From Ceratothoa steindachneri (Eukaryota > Arthropoda > Malacostraca > Isopoda > Cymothoidae), in the NCBI GenBank assembly GCA_963969495.1, contig OZ018329.1, forward strand, positions 150,844,502 to 150,908,501: a stretch of DNA of 64,000 bases, written 5' to 3'. The position numbers were made by a program, and so were the translations under genes. A model generated the notes under the pieces. That model searched no databases, had not been told where the DNA came from, and worked only from the letters and a program-made list of their open reading frames with translations. Positions 23,040-35,084 of this stretch are shown piece by piece. Each line of letters opens with the position of its first letter. The first letter of the stretch is position 1.

Positions 23040-25345
23040 ATTGATGAAGATATAGTAGATACAATATGTGTAATAGAATCATGGGTTGATGAAAATAAAT
23101 TCAATGACAACGTGAGTGAATTTGAACTACAGGGTTATGATTATATACATTAGTGAAAGGAGAAATAGGACTGGTGGTGGGTTGATTATTTATATCAGAA
23201 ATAGTATTTCTTCAAATCTAAATAATTCTATAAAGCAAGAAGAAGTTGAGTCACTGTGGATATATATTAAGGTAGGTAAAAATAGGATAATACACTTGGG
23301 AGCCTTGTACAGACCACCTGGACAGACTGACTATATTGATAAGCTAAATTATCAGGAAAATAAGGAAAGGATCTGAAGTAGATACAGTTATTCTTGGTGA
23401 CTTTAATTTAAATTCTCTGTACTGGGAAAATATGATAAGAGGGATAGAGCAAGTTGTAAGTTTATAGAATGCTTTGAGGATAATTTTTTTACTCAATTTG
23501 TTAATAAGACAACAAGGGGTACCAATATATTAGATCTGGTTCATTCAAATGATGATCATTTGGTTCAGGAATTGACTGTCGGGAAAGCATTGGGAAATAG
23601 ACATCATCCGATGGTTCGTTTTAACTTGGGAATAGTGAAAGGTAGAGCATCAACAAACTCCACAAAAACTCCAAATTTTTATAGGGAAGATTACGATAAA
23701 TTACGAAACTTGCTAAATCAGATTAGATGGGATATATAATTCAGGGATGAGAATACTTATGAGATGTGGGACATTTTTAAGACTATATTAAACATAGTCC
23801 AGGAGCAGTGTATTCCAATAAAGGCTATTAGGAAAATATGTAGGAAGCCGGTGTGGTCGAATCAGGAGATAGCTAGTAAAATTTCTGAGAAGAAAAGGGC
23901 ATACCATAGATTACAAAGAGAAAGTACTTTTGACAATTTAAATCATTATAGTTCGACCAGAAATTAGCCTAATAAGGTTCTTAAGAAGAGTATAAGGGCG
24001 GCAGAAATTAATATAGCTCACAATAATAATAAAGATCCAAGAAATTCTTTCGCTATTATGAAAGTAATAGCAAATCTAACAGTGATAAAATAGGGCTTAT
24101 TAGATAGAAATGGGTTTTAAAAGAATCTGATGAAGAAATCTTAGAGGTCCTTAATGATAATTTTTCTTCAGTATTTACACAAGAGAATCAAGATAAATTA
24201 ATTGATCATAATTCTCGGTCAAGTGAAGTAGTGTTGAATACCGTTAATGTGAACAGGGAAATAATTAAATGGCTTATATTGAAGTGAAATACTAGTAAGT
24301 CATCTGACCCAGACAAGATTCATTCTAGGTTACTCAAAGGTGTAGATAGTATTGCAGTAGCTCTTGAGAAGATATATACTAGATCACTAGAGTTGGGAGA
24401 AATACCTAATGATTCGAAATTAGCGAATGTAGTGTCATTTTTTAAAAAGGGAAGTAAAGAGGTCCCGAATAACTTTAGGTTGGTAAGCTTAACTTCTATC
24501 GTTTGTAAAATTCTTTGAGAAGATAGTTAAGAAGGGGATTTCTGACCATCTAGAGTGTGGTAGCTTAATAAATGATGCTCAACATGGGTTTAGAAGAAGT
24601 AGATCGTGTTTAACAAATTTACTGGATTTTATAAATTATGTTACTAAACACTTAGATAAGGGAGAGAATGTTGATGTAATTTACTTAGATTTTAGCAAAG
24701 CTTTTGATAAGGTTCCACTTAGGAGACTAGTTCATAAATTAAAAATGAATGGGATATGTGGTAAAGTCTTGAATTGGATAACTGAATGGCTGAAAGAGAG
24801 GTAACAGAGAGTTGTGCTGAATGGGGTGAGGTCACAGTGGAGGGATGTTATCAGTTAGCTACAAGAGTAAATAGGTTATCCTTAAACTCTACAATTCGTA
24901 TGTTAGGCCACATTGAGAGTACTGTATACAAGCATGGTCACCACATTTAAGACATGACATCAACCTGCTAGAGTCAGTACAAAGGAGGGCAACAAAAATA
25001 ATACATTCCCTGAAGCACCTTGAATATGAAGATAGACTGAGGCTACTAAATATGTTCTCATTTGAGAGAAGATGTGTGAGGGAAGATATGATTGAGCTTT
25101 TTAAAATCTGTTGTGGGATATATAAGTTGGATTTTAGCAAGTTATTTTAGTTGGAAGGTAGTAATAGGACTAGGGGTCACCACTTAAAAATTAAAAGACA
25201 GAGGTGAAGGTTGGATGTTAGAAAATATTCTTTCACCAATAGAGTGGTAGATTACTGGAATAGTTTGCCATCTAAGACGGTAGACAGTCCAAACCTGAAT
25301 GTATTCAAAGGCAGATTAGATGATTTTATGGAAAGGGAGGGTTAA
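23040..25345 (+). pseudogene. CR1 ORF2: endonuclease and reverse transcriptase, internally deleted
   Basis: Endonuclease: near 23090-23150 FELQGYD, then GGLIIYIRNSI, ESLWIYI, LGALYRPPG (23165-23330) and TVILGDFNLNS (23380-23420). Linker KPVWSNQEI and KKRAYHRLQ (23850-23930). RT: FFKKGSKEVPNNFR at 24440, DHLECGSLINDAQHGFRR at 24545-24595, YLDFSKAFDKVPLRRLVHKL at 24680-24740 (catalytic D intact), LNWITEWLKER at 24770. At about 24853 the text jumps from the strand before motif B to the C-terminal SPHLRHDINLLESVQRRATK, so the GVPQGSVL and YADD motifs are deleted. It ends with DYWNSLPSKTVDSPNLNVFK at 25250-25310. In-frame stops are frequent. Confidence 0.85.
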
Positions 25346-25613
25346 CTTTGGGGGTATTCGGGACTCATTCCTGTGGTGTAGTTTTTTATTATTGTATATT
25401 ACGATTGATTTGGATTTTGACGACTCTTGATGATGATGCTTTTTGTTTTTGACACATTGTTGTGTATTGTTCGAATTGTATATTGTAGATGCATGATCTG
25501 ACACAATCCAATGGGTGCATTTTGTGGGTGAGTTTTGACAGATGCGGATGACCTTTGATAGGCCCTTGTGGCTTTTGTAATCCGTGAAATTATGTTATGT
25601 TATGTTATGTAAT
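25346..25613 (+). mobile_element. CR1 3' UTR with TTATG tail
   Basis: It follows the pol stop and ends with ttttgtaatccgtgaaatta then ttatgttatgttatg, a short tandem tail typical of CR1/L2-type elements. A reverse-complement copy of the last 145 bp lies at 51166-51310, confirming it as the family 3' end. Confidence 0.8.
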
Positions 25614-26100
25614 TCAGTGTATTATTTGTAAATACTTCGGAAGTACCGGAGAGTAAATGAATAGACCTTAATATATGAAATGTATTATTCCCTAATTGCC
25701 ACCGTGTTTGAGTGCGATAAAGGTTTCTCATTCAGAGCAATTATTTTTGCTCACTTGGCACGTGTAGGGAAATCTTCTTTTGGTACCGTCTTTCGGTTAA
25801 AAAACATATACAAAAATTACGTCAGTAATTAATTATGTTTAAAAATCGACTTACGTATTTTATGCTTTAAAATATTTCAAAGTAGGAGATACAGAAACGA
25901 ATAAATAAATAAATGAAATAATACCAGCGATTTTCCTATGTAAATCATGTGCGCAAATATGTTTCCCGTATTCCTTTTGACTTTCTTGTGACTATATTTC
26001 TTTCAAAAACCCTCAGGCGAGGCCCTGTTCGAGAAGAAAAATCTATCCTATCATCATGTATGTATTTTTGCGTGATTGAGTGATGGTTTTGAACTAGAAA

Positions 26101-26104
<4 letters not shown>
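25614..26104. other. Unassigned AT-rich DNA
   Basis: No family recognised. Confidence 0.4.

Positions 26105-26193
<89 letters not shown>
26105..26193. repeat. (TA)n microsatellite
   Basis: About 89 bp of TA repeats. Confidence 0.98.
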
Positions 26194-26195
<2 letters not shown>

Positions 26196-27115
26196 ATGGG
26201 ATAGAACGGTCTGAAGCCACTTTAATTCAGCCTCTATCACATGTTAAATACACATGCTTACCCACGTGTATCCTGCGAGAGGAAGCAGAAGCGCGTTATC
26301 TCCCATCATAGCTAATGCTTAATCAAGGAGGTTTACTCCCCCCGTTTCGCCTCCATACGTCGACCTCGCCAGATTGAATTAGGCTTCTGGGCAGATAATT
26401 TATTTTCCTAGGCGCCACCGGAACATTCCCCCGAAGTCCCCCACTGAATTATCTCCTACGCCATGGAGATGGCTCCGGCTATTTATGCCATAGCTTTTCA
26501 TAATTAAAGCAGATCCAGATTATCTTCGCGAGGCATCAAGCCGATCCGGTCTCCCTTGTGCACCTAGGAACTCTGCCGAGAAACCTCTTATTGTCCAGAA
26601 GAAAACAATTTCCCTTGAGTGCCAAGGTTCGTGCCCTTCGAGACGCCAAGTCAACAAGGCCCCCCTGTTTTTCAGAAAGAGAACAACGTTAGAACAGCCA
26701 TTGTTCTTTGAGCCCGTTTGACAAGAAACGGTTCTCACCCAACACCCCTGTTCTTCAGAAAAAGAACAACTTTAGAACAGCCATTGTTCTTTAAGCACGT
26801 TCGTCAAGAAAAGGTTCTCGTTCGCAAGACATCACGTTCGGATAATTTAATTCCCCCTTTTTAACGTTTTTCAAGAGAACGCTTGGTTTCAACAATAACC
26901 TCCATTGTTCATCTAGAACATCTCCAATTTTCTGTCACAAGGATCGCTCGTACTTCCGAGCCCCACTTCGCTCTCACTCCTCGAAGACAGTCCTTCCCCC
27001 TCGCTAAGGACAAACCCCCGAAGAACCCTTTTGCTGGAAATCGCCAGTTGGACCGAAGATTCCTTCGCATCGTCTTCCTCTGCACAACAACTTTGTAATT
27101 ACGTAAGCTGAGCAT
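26194..27115. other. GC-richer unassigned block with an 85 bp tandem duplication
   Basis: Two direct copies (about 26660-26744 and 26745-26825) share ccctgttyttcagaaa, gaacaacktta, gaacagccattgttcttt and caagaaamggttctc. The rest of the block, including a 72-codon minus-strand and 71-codon plus-strand frame, has no recognisable family. Composition and an AATAAA near 27335 would fit an LTR, but no borders were found. Confidence 0.5.
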
Positions 27116-28585
27116 TACCTTTAATCATTTAACCTTTTGTCAACGCAACCCTGTGCTTTAAATGGTTTAGCGAACCATTACCCCCTTTTTTTGTTTGTTT
27201 AGCGTTTTAAATCTCTCCAAATCTTAATCCTCAGATTAGTCAGATATTCCCATCACCCTTTTCATTCACGTGTTTCTCCCATTTTTAATCCCCGTTTATG
27301 TAAACATTTTTTTGTAGGTGTGTGTTGTTTAATTAATAAAACTCTATTTTATTAATGGTAGCCATATTATTTATCCTTGAGCTCCGTTCCACTTCTTAAT
27401 CATATTGAAGATAAATAAGCCTCTCCAGCCCCCTTCCTTTTTGAACTAACCTCAGTCAATCAGATTACCACGCACTCGAAATATAAAAAATTCCCTTAAT
27501 GAATAGTTATATATGGTATATCGTCGGGAACCTATACTACGACAATCAATTATTATGTAAAATTCATATCATGCAATCCTTTAACTTTGTCAATTTAATC
27601 GTTCAATTATTTTACTTAACTTTTGTAAATTAAATCATATTTTATGTACAACTTAATAATTATTTAATTTATTTATTTTACTTGTCAATTCATTTAACGT
27701 ACTACTGTTTCAAACATCATCTCTTAAAATTTCACACACAAACAAACAAACACACGCTTTCAGCTTGACCAAATAGCACACTATTCTTTTCCATTCGACT
27801 CTCGCCATTCTCTGTATAAAGGTCGGTAATCATTCCTTCTACAATTAGTAATTTACCTCCAAACAAATCATGCTTAGTTAATTCCACTTTGCAAACGACC
27901 ATACGAGAGTAGGTCCTAATTATATTTACTGCTCATATTGCAGCTCCTAATTCACAGTCCATCATAGTCACTATATTATTATTTCACCATATTATTTCAT
28001 ATTTCTTTCACATACTTCAATTCTCTTCGCATCTTGTTACTGTAAATCATATGTTACAATATTTTACATTGTATACCTAATCCAACTTATCTCATTGTAC
28101 ATTCGTTGATTCTATGAATATATTTATATTTGTTTAATTTTTTTTCTTAAAACCCAGGTTCATTATTTCAAAATTTATTTCGCTGTCGTCTTAGGCCTAA
28201 AAACTAGCAGACGATAACTTCCATCAAACAAATTTATGGTTATGGTTTTCGAAACGCTATTTAAGCTGATTTATTAACAGAAAATAAATCCCATGAATAA
28301 CCATATACTATAGTACACAAGTAGATAAGTGTGTACTATCGTTCTAGAAATAGCAAACAGAGAAAGGGTTTTAATTGATAGTCAGGTAGATAAGTTCGTA
28401 TTAGACTACTAGTACTAACACTAGAGTTAATAACATCCGGGCTATCTATTTATTAATAGTTTGTTTGCCGTAAATTATAACTTTTGATTCTCTGTCTACT
28501 CTTGTGTGTATCCTAAGGTCTTTGATGGTCTCAGTTCTGTATTTCTTTTTGCTTAATAACTTTAAGCTAGAAAAGCATGCGGTCC
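27116..28585. other. Unassigned strongly AT-rich DNA
   Basis: No coding, repeat or tRNA-like signal recognised over about 1.4 kb. Confidence 0.5.
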
Positions 28586-28589
28586 TCGG

Positions 28590-29010
28590 GTCAACCCCGG
28601 CTCTCACTCTTCTCCTCTTGAGAAGAAGAGGCCTTTCATTCATTGTCGACACTGGAGAAGAGTCCAGTGTTCTTCTTGCTTCTGCTGTCGACAAAGCTTG
28701 CCCTCCCCCGAATTTGGTTGTACTCGATAAATAATATTGATATTAGGATATATGGAAGGATAGCTTTCAAGTTTATCTTGAACTCTGTCGATTTTTTCGA
28801 AGGATTTTGGTGATTGCCGATGTCGAATCTCCTATTTGTGCCTCGATTTTCTCTCTGCCCACTGTCGACTCCCTTAACCGCAAGTTTGACGATCGCAAGA
28901 TTTCTCTCATTGTTTCTTGTTTCATTCTTCATTCTCAAAGTTATCTCTTGTATGTTCGTCTCTCTTCGGCTGGACTTCACTTCCAGCGTCCTATGTAGGA
29001 GTTTCATGAC
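28590..29010 (+). pseudogene. Ty3/gypsy protease region
   Basis: 28618-28725 reads GLSFIVDTGEESSVL, the aspartic protease active-site loop (DTG, with A/E.SVLP expected next). At 28805-28890, VIADVESPICASIF follows, resembling the FVIADV..PILG.DFL motif that ends gypsy proteases before RT; the G.DF residues are changed. Two stops separate the blocks. Gag lies upstream if it existed and is not recognised, and the RT is not next to it. A gypsy RT fragment occurs at 58.4 kb but belongs elsewhere. Confidence 0.7.
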
Positions 29011-29817
29011 CTTACCTTTCCTCTTTCGAAGAATTTACATATGAAGCAGAGTCTGGAATACCGGGTTGAGACTACAAGATTAAGTGGTTTTAGTTATCCT
29101 TTCCATCTAGCCCCAGAGACTCTCGGTAATGAACATAAAATTTCCTTATTTGCTAGTTACATGCATCACTCGTAAATCATCCTCTCCCTAGGCCTCTCGA
29201 TTTTGCTTTAATTGGCATCAATTAAATCAAGCCTTTATCCACTCAGCTACGCGGAAGAACAAAAATTCTTCCGAGTAGACCAGCTTTTTAAGACAACCCC
29301 AAAAAGAAAACGGTGGAAAATAATCTTAACCTTCCCATTTTCTGGGATGGTAAAAGAATCTCTTAGAATACATTTTTTGGGTGCATTAGAGCGGCTTCCT
29401 GAAAAGTCATCTACCTGGAGAGGAGCGTGCCATGCCTTCAGGGCCTGATGCAGTGTCGGTAATCGACTTTTGCTAATCTACCAACCGCACCATTTGTCTC
29501 GAGATTTCTCGAAATTTTCTCGCACACATATATATATACATCCTCCATAACCCAATATTTTAAAAACGAGATTTTTTTAAGGTGTTTGAATAAGATTTTT
29601 TCTTTTAGTTCGGTGGTCACCTAAGATAAAAAAAAGGAAAAAAGAAAAAGAAAAAAAAGAAGAAGAAAAAAAAAAAGGGTGTTCAGGATGTTAAAATAAA
29701 GAGTCTATAAAAGGGATTAAAAAAGGCGGTTAAGATTAGCAAATAAGGCTGTAGGCCGCACCCCGCAGGGGTGCCTGTGTAACCAAGCTCTTCCTGTTAA
29801 GGAAGAGAACAGTGGCT

Positions 29818-29818
<1 letters not shown>
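29011..29818. other. Unassigned, with purine-rich tract
   Basis: A 78-codon frame at 29212-29448 (YPLSYAEEQKFF...) has no recognised family. An A/G tract lies at 29625-29680. A short hairpin-like ccgcaccccgcaggggtgc occurs near 29756. Confidence 0.4.

Positions 29819-29913
<95 letters not shown>
29819..29913. repeat. (TA)n microsatellite
   Basis: About 95 bp of TA repeats, abutting the tail of the following GAT-tailed repeat. Confidence 0.98.
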
Positions 29914-29916
<3 letters not shown>

Positions 29917-30270
29917 TCACTAACTCTATAATTTAAGAAGTGGATTTTCTTGAGTATTTGAATAATAATTTCATCTTAGTTTGGTTATGACTTGTTTTTT
30001 TTTATCAAAGTTCATAATAAATATAAGTATAGAAATTTTGTGAAATTTTTAAAACCCAAAGAATTACAAATGGTGAATTTCAGAAAATCGATTTTTATAT
30101 ATCTTTTTCTTCTTCTATAACTATATTTTAGCAACGTGGTATTTTGAAACGGGGGAAATTTAGTTTAGAGTTCCTTTTTAAAATTATTATAATTGGCGAA
30201 GTTCAGAACATTCATAAAAATTTAACCATGGCTGCTTTTTTTTATTTTAAATTTTAATCTTAGTAGCCGC
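29914..30270 (-). repeat. GAT-tailed repeat, copy C
   Basis: The reverse complement carries ctactaagattaaaattt, catggttaaatttttat, ctgaacttcgccaatt and ctgaaattcaccatttg, ending in a single atgat at the (TA)n junction, so its GAT tail appears replaced by TA repeats. Confidence 0.85.
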
Positions 30271-30284
30271 ACCACCCACGACCT

Positions 30285-31115
30285 ATCCTCTCCTATCTAA
30301 ACTAAACTCTCTTGGTACCCTTGTACATAGAATCCTTAAGATCTGCTCCACTTATAAACTATTACTCGAATAGTTCTCTTTCCTAAATATATTTTTAGAA
30401 GAAAGTGGATTCCAAAGTTCTCTAATAGACAACCTCATAAGGAAGCACTTGATATTTAAGTTAATCCGCCTGTAAATAAATCCACGGTCAATGAAATAAT
30501 CCGCTTTTAGTCGGTACCGTCTTCGGTCCAGAAACGTCGAAAATAACCACCAAAATACGGGTCATAATTCAGAAACACTTCCATTTGTTGGATCTAAAAA
30601 TAATCACACCTAATAGCTATACAATTGGCTCACTTTTTTGTTCAAAGATACCCGTCCAATTGCGTGCAGTTCTTTTATCAATTAATTCAAGTGTGCGTCG
30701 TGCGAAGTAACCTACATCGGTTCAAGAGCCGAACACTTGATTAGAAAGTTCATGGAAGTTCATGCAGAACACGTGTCCCGCTGGCCAAACAAGACCATTC
30801 TACAATAAGAATCGATGCTGAAACCTATAATAGTTGTAAGGTAAAGAGCGGCCAATTCTCGTACTTTAATGTGCAAATAACTTTTACGACCTACACATCG
30901 TTAAATACGTCCCGCTTTTTCATTAATTTTGTACTTACAGAATTTAAAATGTCTGATTAAACAATATATACATATTTCTTGCTCTACATTAGTTGTATTT
31001 GTGGTATTTTCAGAGCGATAATCGTAAAAAATCCCACAGGAAAAGGAAAAGCGGATTACAAGTACTTTCGAACTTTGTTCAGTTCATTCTCAAGGAATAA
31101 AGAATTATTTTATAA
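30285..31115 (+). pseudogene. Penelope-like element, C-terminal and terminal fragment
   Basis: The translation near 30310-30440 (RILKICSTYKLLLE, FLEESGFQSSLIDNLIRKHL) resembles the RT-to-nuclease linker of Penelope-like elements. At 30690-30760 CASCEVTYIGSRAEHLIRKFMEVHAEHV resembles the GIY-YIG start (C..C...YIG.T.R.L..R...H). The frame then decays. At 31050-31090 the non-coding motif tactttcgaactttgttcag with a ttctcaagg end recurs at 59.6 kb and looks like a Penelope terminal sequence. A (TA)n tract begins 8 bp later. Confidence 0.6.
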
Positions 31116-31120
31116 AGGTA

Positions 31121-31122
<2 letters not shown>

Positions 31123-31201
<79 letters not shown>

Positions 31202-31202
31202 A
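31123..31202. repeat. (TA)n microsatellite
   Basis: About 80 bp of TA repeats with one AAA interruption near 31181. Confidence 0.97.
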
Positions 31203-31594
31203 TATACACCAAAGCGATGTTCCACCCATGTACAGCAAAAGGGGACAAAATAGAAAAATATTATCAAAAAACGGGATTAAATACCGGATACAAAGGGTAA
31301 AGACATAAAGATAAGATCTCTTCCGGAAGTTCCACGTGTGAAAAAAGAATCTGAAAAATGTAGACATATAGGTCACATAAGAATGAGTACATATAAATGC
31401 AATTATAAATACATTGAAATAAACAAAAGAATTATAACAAATTTCATAAATCAAAGGGCTAAAATTAAAAATGGACAATCTTGTTACAAATAAGCCTTTT
31501 AATTACAGGGGCCAGTTTAAAGAGACTGGGAGGATATATTGAAATTAGATGAGGAATTAATGAATAAGCATTCGACAATATTTCTTTTAATATA

Positions 31595-32520
31595 CGAGGG
31601 GAGGTCAATAAGTTTTGAGAATCGGTAGGGCAAAAGAGAGAAAGGGCTGTTTGTGAGGATGTTAGGACAAGTTATGACAAGTCAGGACCTGCGGCCGCAC
31701 GCTCCTGCATCGTCTATTTTAGAAGCAGTAGCTGATCGCAGATCGTCAGTCACAAATTTTTCAACAATAGAGAAGGTTGAGCACCGCGCAGTAATCAAGT
31801 TTTTGACCAAGGAAGGCAAGAATGCAAAAGAGATCCATGAACGCATGGTTGCAGTGTACACTGACACCACCCCTTCATATGCAACCATTGCTCGCTGGAA
31901 TAGGGAGTTGCGCCATGGAAGTGAGTCCCTAGAAGATGACCCCAGTTCAGGACGTCCGTCAGACGTGACCAACGAGGACAATGTGGCCCGTGTGGAGAGG
32001 ATGATCCTCGAAAGTCGACGGGTGAAAGTCGAAGAAATCGAGCGAGAACTTGGAATATCACATGGAAGTGTTATCAACATCATCCACGACAATTTGGCCA
32101 TGACCAAGGTCTCTACCCGTTGGATCCCTAGAAACCTCACGCCCCATGATCGACTTCAACGCCGTCAAAGTCCACAAGTCCAGAGTTACACAAGCTGCCC
32201 TGCGCGAGTGCGGATTCGAGGAGCTCAACCATCCCCCCTACAGTCCAGATATGGCCCCTAGCGACTACTTTTTATTCCGCCAGCTCAAGGCTGCACTGCG
32301 TGGACGCCGGATTAGGGAAGATGAAGATGTCCAGCTCGCCGTCCAGGAGTGGATTGAACAGCAGTCGGCAGATTTCTGGTTGTCGGGAATTCGAAGCCTC
32401 AGGGACAAGTGGCGCAAGTGCATTGAAGTCGAGGGTAGTTATATTGAAAAATAATAAAACACTTTTCCTCATATCTCGTTTTCTTATATCCGAATTCCAA
32501 AACTTATTGACTGCCCCTCG
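31595..32520 (+). mobile_element. Internally deleted mariner element, copy A
   Basis: A 926 bp unit with TIRs (cgaggggaggtcaataag and, complementing the right end, cgaggggcagtcaataag) and TA duplications at 31593-31594 and 32521-32522. Orientation is opposite to the copy at 10.4 kb. The same central deletion is present. Confidence 0.92.
31767..32454 (+). pseudogene. Mariner (DD34D) transposase, internally deleted, copy A
   Basis: The reading begins where mariner transposases begin but the start codon is ATA (31767), unlike the ATG in copy B. It contains both helix-turn-helix halves (GKNAKEIHERM; EEIERELGISHGSVINIIH), then RNLTPHDR. After the deletion join at about 32150-32170 the frame shifts by one and continues VHKSRVTQAALRECGFEEL and PPYSPDMAPSDYFLF (third aspartate intact), with stop at 32452. 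About 120 residues, including the first catalytic aspartate, are missing. Confidence 0.9.
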
Positions 32521-32522
32521 TA

Positions 32523-32740
32523 GTTATCATATTTTTAATTGAATTTAGCAGAATTCCAATTGATAGGGTGACTGTTTTCAGAAAACACTATTACTTTCAC
32601 TTTTCTAATAATTGTATTTATGTTGAGTCAAACGTACATTTAATGATTTTCCAGTTTGCCCAAAGTATTGATTCGGGTAAACTCTACAATCGACAGGATA
32701 ACCCCCTTGTATACTTTGGTTATTATTAAATTTGAATCAA
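32523..32740 (-). pseudogene. Penelope-like GIY-YIG endonuclease fragment
   Basis: On the minus strand, 32740-32560 reads GYPVDCRVYPNQ, YFGQTGKSLNVRLTQHK and, after a stop, YQLEFC in a shifted frame. The GQTG..L..RL..HK pattern is the GIY-YIG nuclease of EN-containing Penelope-like elements (Y.GQTGR.L..R...H). The following sequence in this copy continues beyond the mariner insertion into 31592-31330. Confidence 0.65.
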
Positions 32741-32869
32741 CATTTTGTACATAGTAGAGTCATACTTAAATATGAATAAAAAGTTTAAACATTTCAAGAG
32801 GCGGGGAAGCAGGGTAAATGACTCAGAAAAGGCGAAAGTAAAAGTCCTTTCTTTGTTCATTTATCTGAA

Positions 32870-33010
32870 AACAGTCACCCTATCAATTGGTATTCTGCTA
32901 AATTCATATACAAATCTGATGACTATGTTAAAAGAAATATTGTCGAATGCTTATTCATTAATTCCTCGCCTAATTTCAATATATCCCCCGGTCTCTTTTT
33001 AAACTGGAGC
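32870..33010 (+). pseudogene. Penelope-like C-terminal fragment
   Basis: One frame reads WYSAKFIYKSDDYVKRNIVE, then CLFINSSPNFNIS and NWSL followed by a stop. This matches the usual end of Penelope proteins after the nuclease (H.I.W..AKIIY....  KR...ES.LI......N.S.G). It is the right-arm counterpart of the minus-strand copy. Confidence 0.65.
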
Positions 33011-33184
33011 CTATAATTAAAAGGCTTATTTGTAACGAAATTGTCCATTTTAAATCTCAGCGGTTTGATTTATGAAATTTGTGATAATTCTTTTGTTTAT
33101 TTCAATGTATTTATAATTGCATTTATATATACTCATATTTATGTGACCTATATGTCTACATTTCTCACATTCTTTTCTCACACG

Positions 33185-33349
33185 TGGAATTTCAACCACC
33201 AAATTGACTATTCAAAGGCACAAATCATATATAATTGTAAAGATTTCCGTAAAAGAAAAATGGTAGAATCTATATTAATTGGAGAAATTCCCAATTTTAA
33301 TTTGTCAGATGGGCAATTGAAATGCAGCCTCCATTCCCGTAACCTCATC
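33185..33349 (+). pseudogene. Penelope-like C-terminal fragment, second copy
   Basis: The open frame reads NHQIDYSKAQIIYNCKDFRK, then RKMVESILIGEIPNFNLSDG. It is the same C-terminal module as at 32.9 kb but a diverged copy and nearer the family consensus. It ends where the 27 bp terminal inverted repeat of the next element begins. Confidence 0.7.
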
Positions 33350-33804
33350 CATAGATAACGAATACTTGATTGGTAGCTTCTGCAAATTCCGGAATCAGCT
33401 GCTTCCATAGTCGGGCGACAGTCAGCGCGGGTGTTTGCCGCTATGCCCGCCAGGTGACGATCCCAGTCATTGTTACGACTTAGTCTGAGTGAGACGCTGC
33501 CGCCATCTTGGAAATTTTTGAAATCATATGTTAATTGTATTTTTTTGCCGTTGTAGGCCTGTTAGCTCTAGTACTTGTAGATAGTGAAGATGTGGACTCC
33601 TACTATTTAAGTGAATAAGTTATAATGTGTGTTAAATAAGGGAAGTCAGCATATGATACCTATCTGCTGCTTGGGGAGGGACACTACCGCCCACGATAAT
33701 TGCACTTAAATACTTCCCGTTTTAGGCCTGTTAGCGTGAGTACTTATACCAAAACGTGTTTAAGTATCCAGGAGTGGGTTAAAGTTAAAATACCCCGTGA
33801 AGTT

Positions 33805-34825
33805 ATCGGTATCGCCCATATCGGCCACTTTGCCGATATATGGGTATCGGTCTTATCTTGCCGATATATTATAGGCTTGCTTATCGGCTAATCCTATGAG
33901 TATTCCAATATGAGCTTATACAGCACATACTTCTCTAATGGTGTCTCAGTACCATTACTTTGTTTTTCCTTTCACTTCTACGAATATTGTATTAATACTA
34001 CAAAGTTAAACTTCAAAACTTCTTAAAATTTATTCAGAAAAAAAATTATAAATAATTACAATGGTTGATAACTTGATATATAAGAACATAACTTATTATA
34101 ACGGCAAATTATGTTAAACCCAAATTGAAAAGGCCTAGCCTGCCTTAGCCCAGGAGTACACAAGCGACTTTGTGGCGCCACAGCGTCGCTCATGTACTCC
34201 GGTCCTAAGGTGTCTCCTAGCCTCGCACAGACGCTCGTGAGCGCGGCGTGGCTTCTAAACAACGAAAACCTATGGAAATTCACATTTCCGCCACAAACGG
34301 ACGCCACGCTGTGGCGCCACAGCTTCGCTCGTGTACTACCGGCCTTAAGCTCTTATTTGTTATCACTATAAGCCTGTTTTAATTACGCATTTCATTTGTT
34401 CATTATTTCAACACAAAGCTATAATGGTCTAGAAATTGCAAACTTAGCCTTAAGCCTAACAATGCACGGGTTAATTTTTAAAATAACTTAAAAGTTATAG
34501 CAATAATTACGTAAATAATACACTAATTTAAACTAATAGTGCATTTACGCTACAATAAACTTAACTATTATCGACTGATTTTATTATTCGTAGTATTGTA
34601 TACGTTTGTAAACAAACGAGGACGATTAGGCTTAGCAAGATTGCGATCGTCTAAAATTGTCAGAAATGACGTCCTTGAACACATTTTTTTTTATACAGCA
34701 ATAGCTCCTCCATTCGGCAAAAATATTCTTAAATATATATTTTTTTTATTTTGATTTCGTTAACCTTATATCGGTATCGGCCGATATATCGGTTATCGGC
34801 TAATTTGCATATCGGTGCAACCCTA
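33805..34825. mobile_element. TATCGG-rich MITE-like segment
   Basis: Clusters of tatcgg and ccgatat occur at both ends (33810-33893 and 34768-34825), ending with gcatatcggtgcaaccctaat. Such subterminal TATCGG arrays are typical of non-autonomous hAT-like elements. A left terminus equivalent to ggtgcaaccct was not found, so extent is approximate. Confidence 0.45.
34153..34345. repeat. Palindromic GC-rich termini
   Basis: A 49 bp palindrome at 34153-34201 (ggagtacacaagcgac, centre gtggcgccac) is followed by a related half at 34310-34345 (centre gtggcgccac, then agcttcgctcgtgtacta). They resemble joined TIRs of a small DNA element. Confidence 0.65.
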
Positions 34826-35084
34826 ATCTATGGTATTGTTTATCCATAACTGTTTATCATAACTGTGATATTAAAAGTCGTGACTACGATACGCACCCTA
34901 AACTACACCTTCACCGATGCCTTGGGTTGATCAAATCATCTCTGGCTAGTTATTACGGTAAAATTATATTTTATTTTCGTTTATAAATTTATTAAACACG
35001 GGTTCAAAGACAGCAATAAAATGTAATTAATAATACTGTACTGTTATTCATATGATTACAAATGGTGTATTACATTTGTTTCAG

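Larger units (their letters stand above)
31330..33195. repeat. Large inverted repeat of Penelope-like 3' sequence
   Basis: Left arm 31330-31592 plus 32523-32582 pairs with right arm 32866-33195 (for example ttccacgtgtgaraaaagaat outside, and gaatttagcagaat...cagtcaccctat-type sequence inside). The left arm is split by the mariner at 31595-32520. The loop is 32583-32865. Both arms encode Penelope C-terminal residues in opposite directions. Confidence 0.85.

Noticed and set aside
32916..32950. Hammerhead-like ctgatga...gaaa string in a Penelope arm
   Set aside because: It lies in coding sequence and the required stems do not form; Penelope hammerheads lie in terminal repeats.
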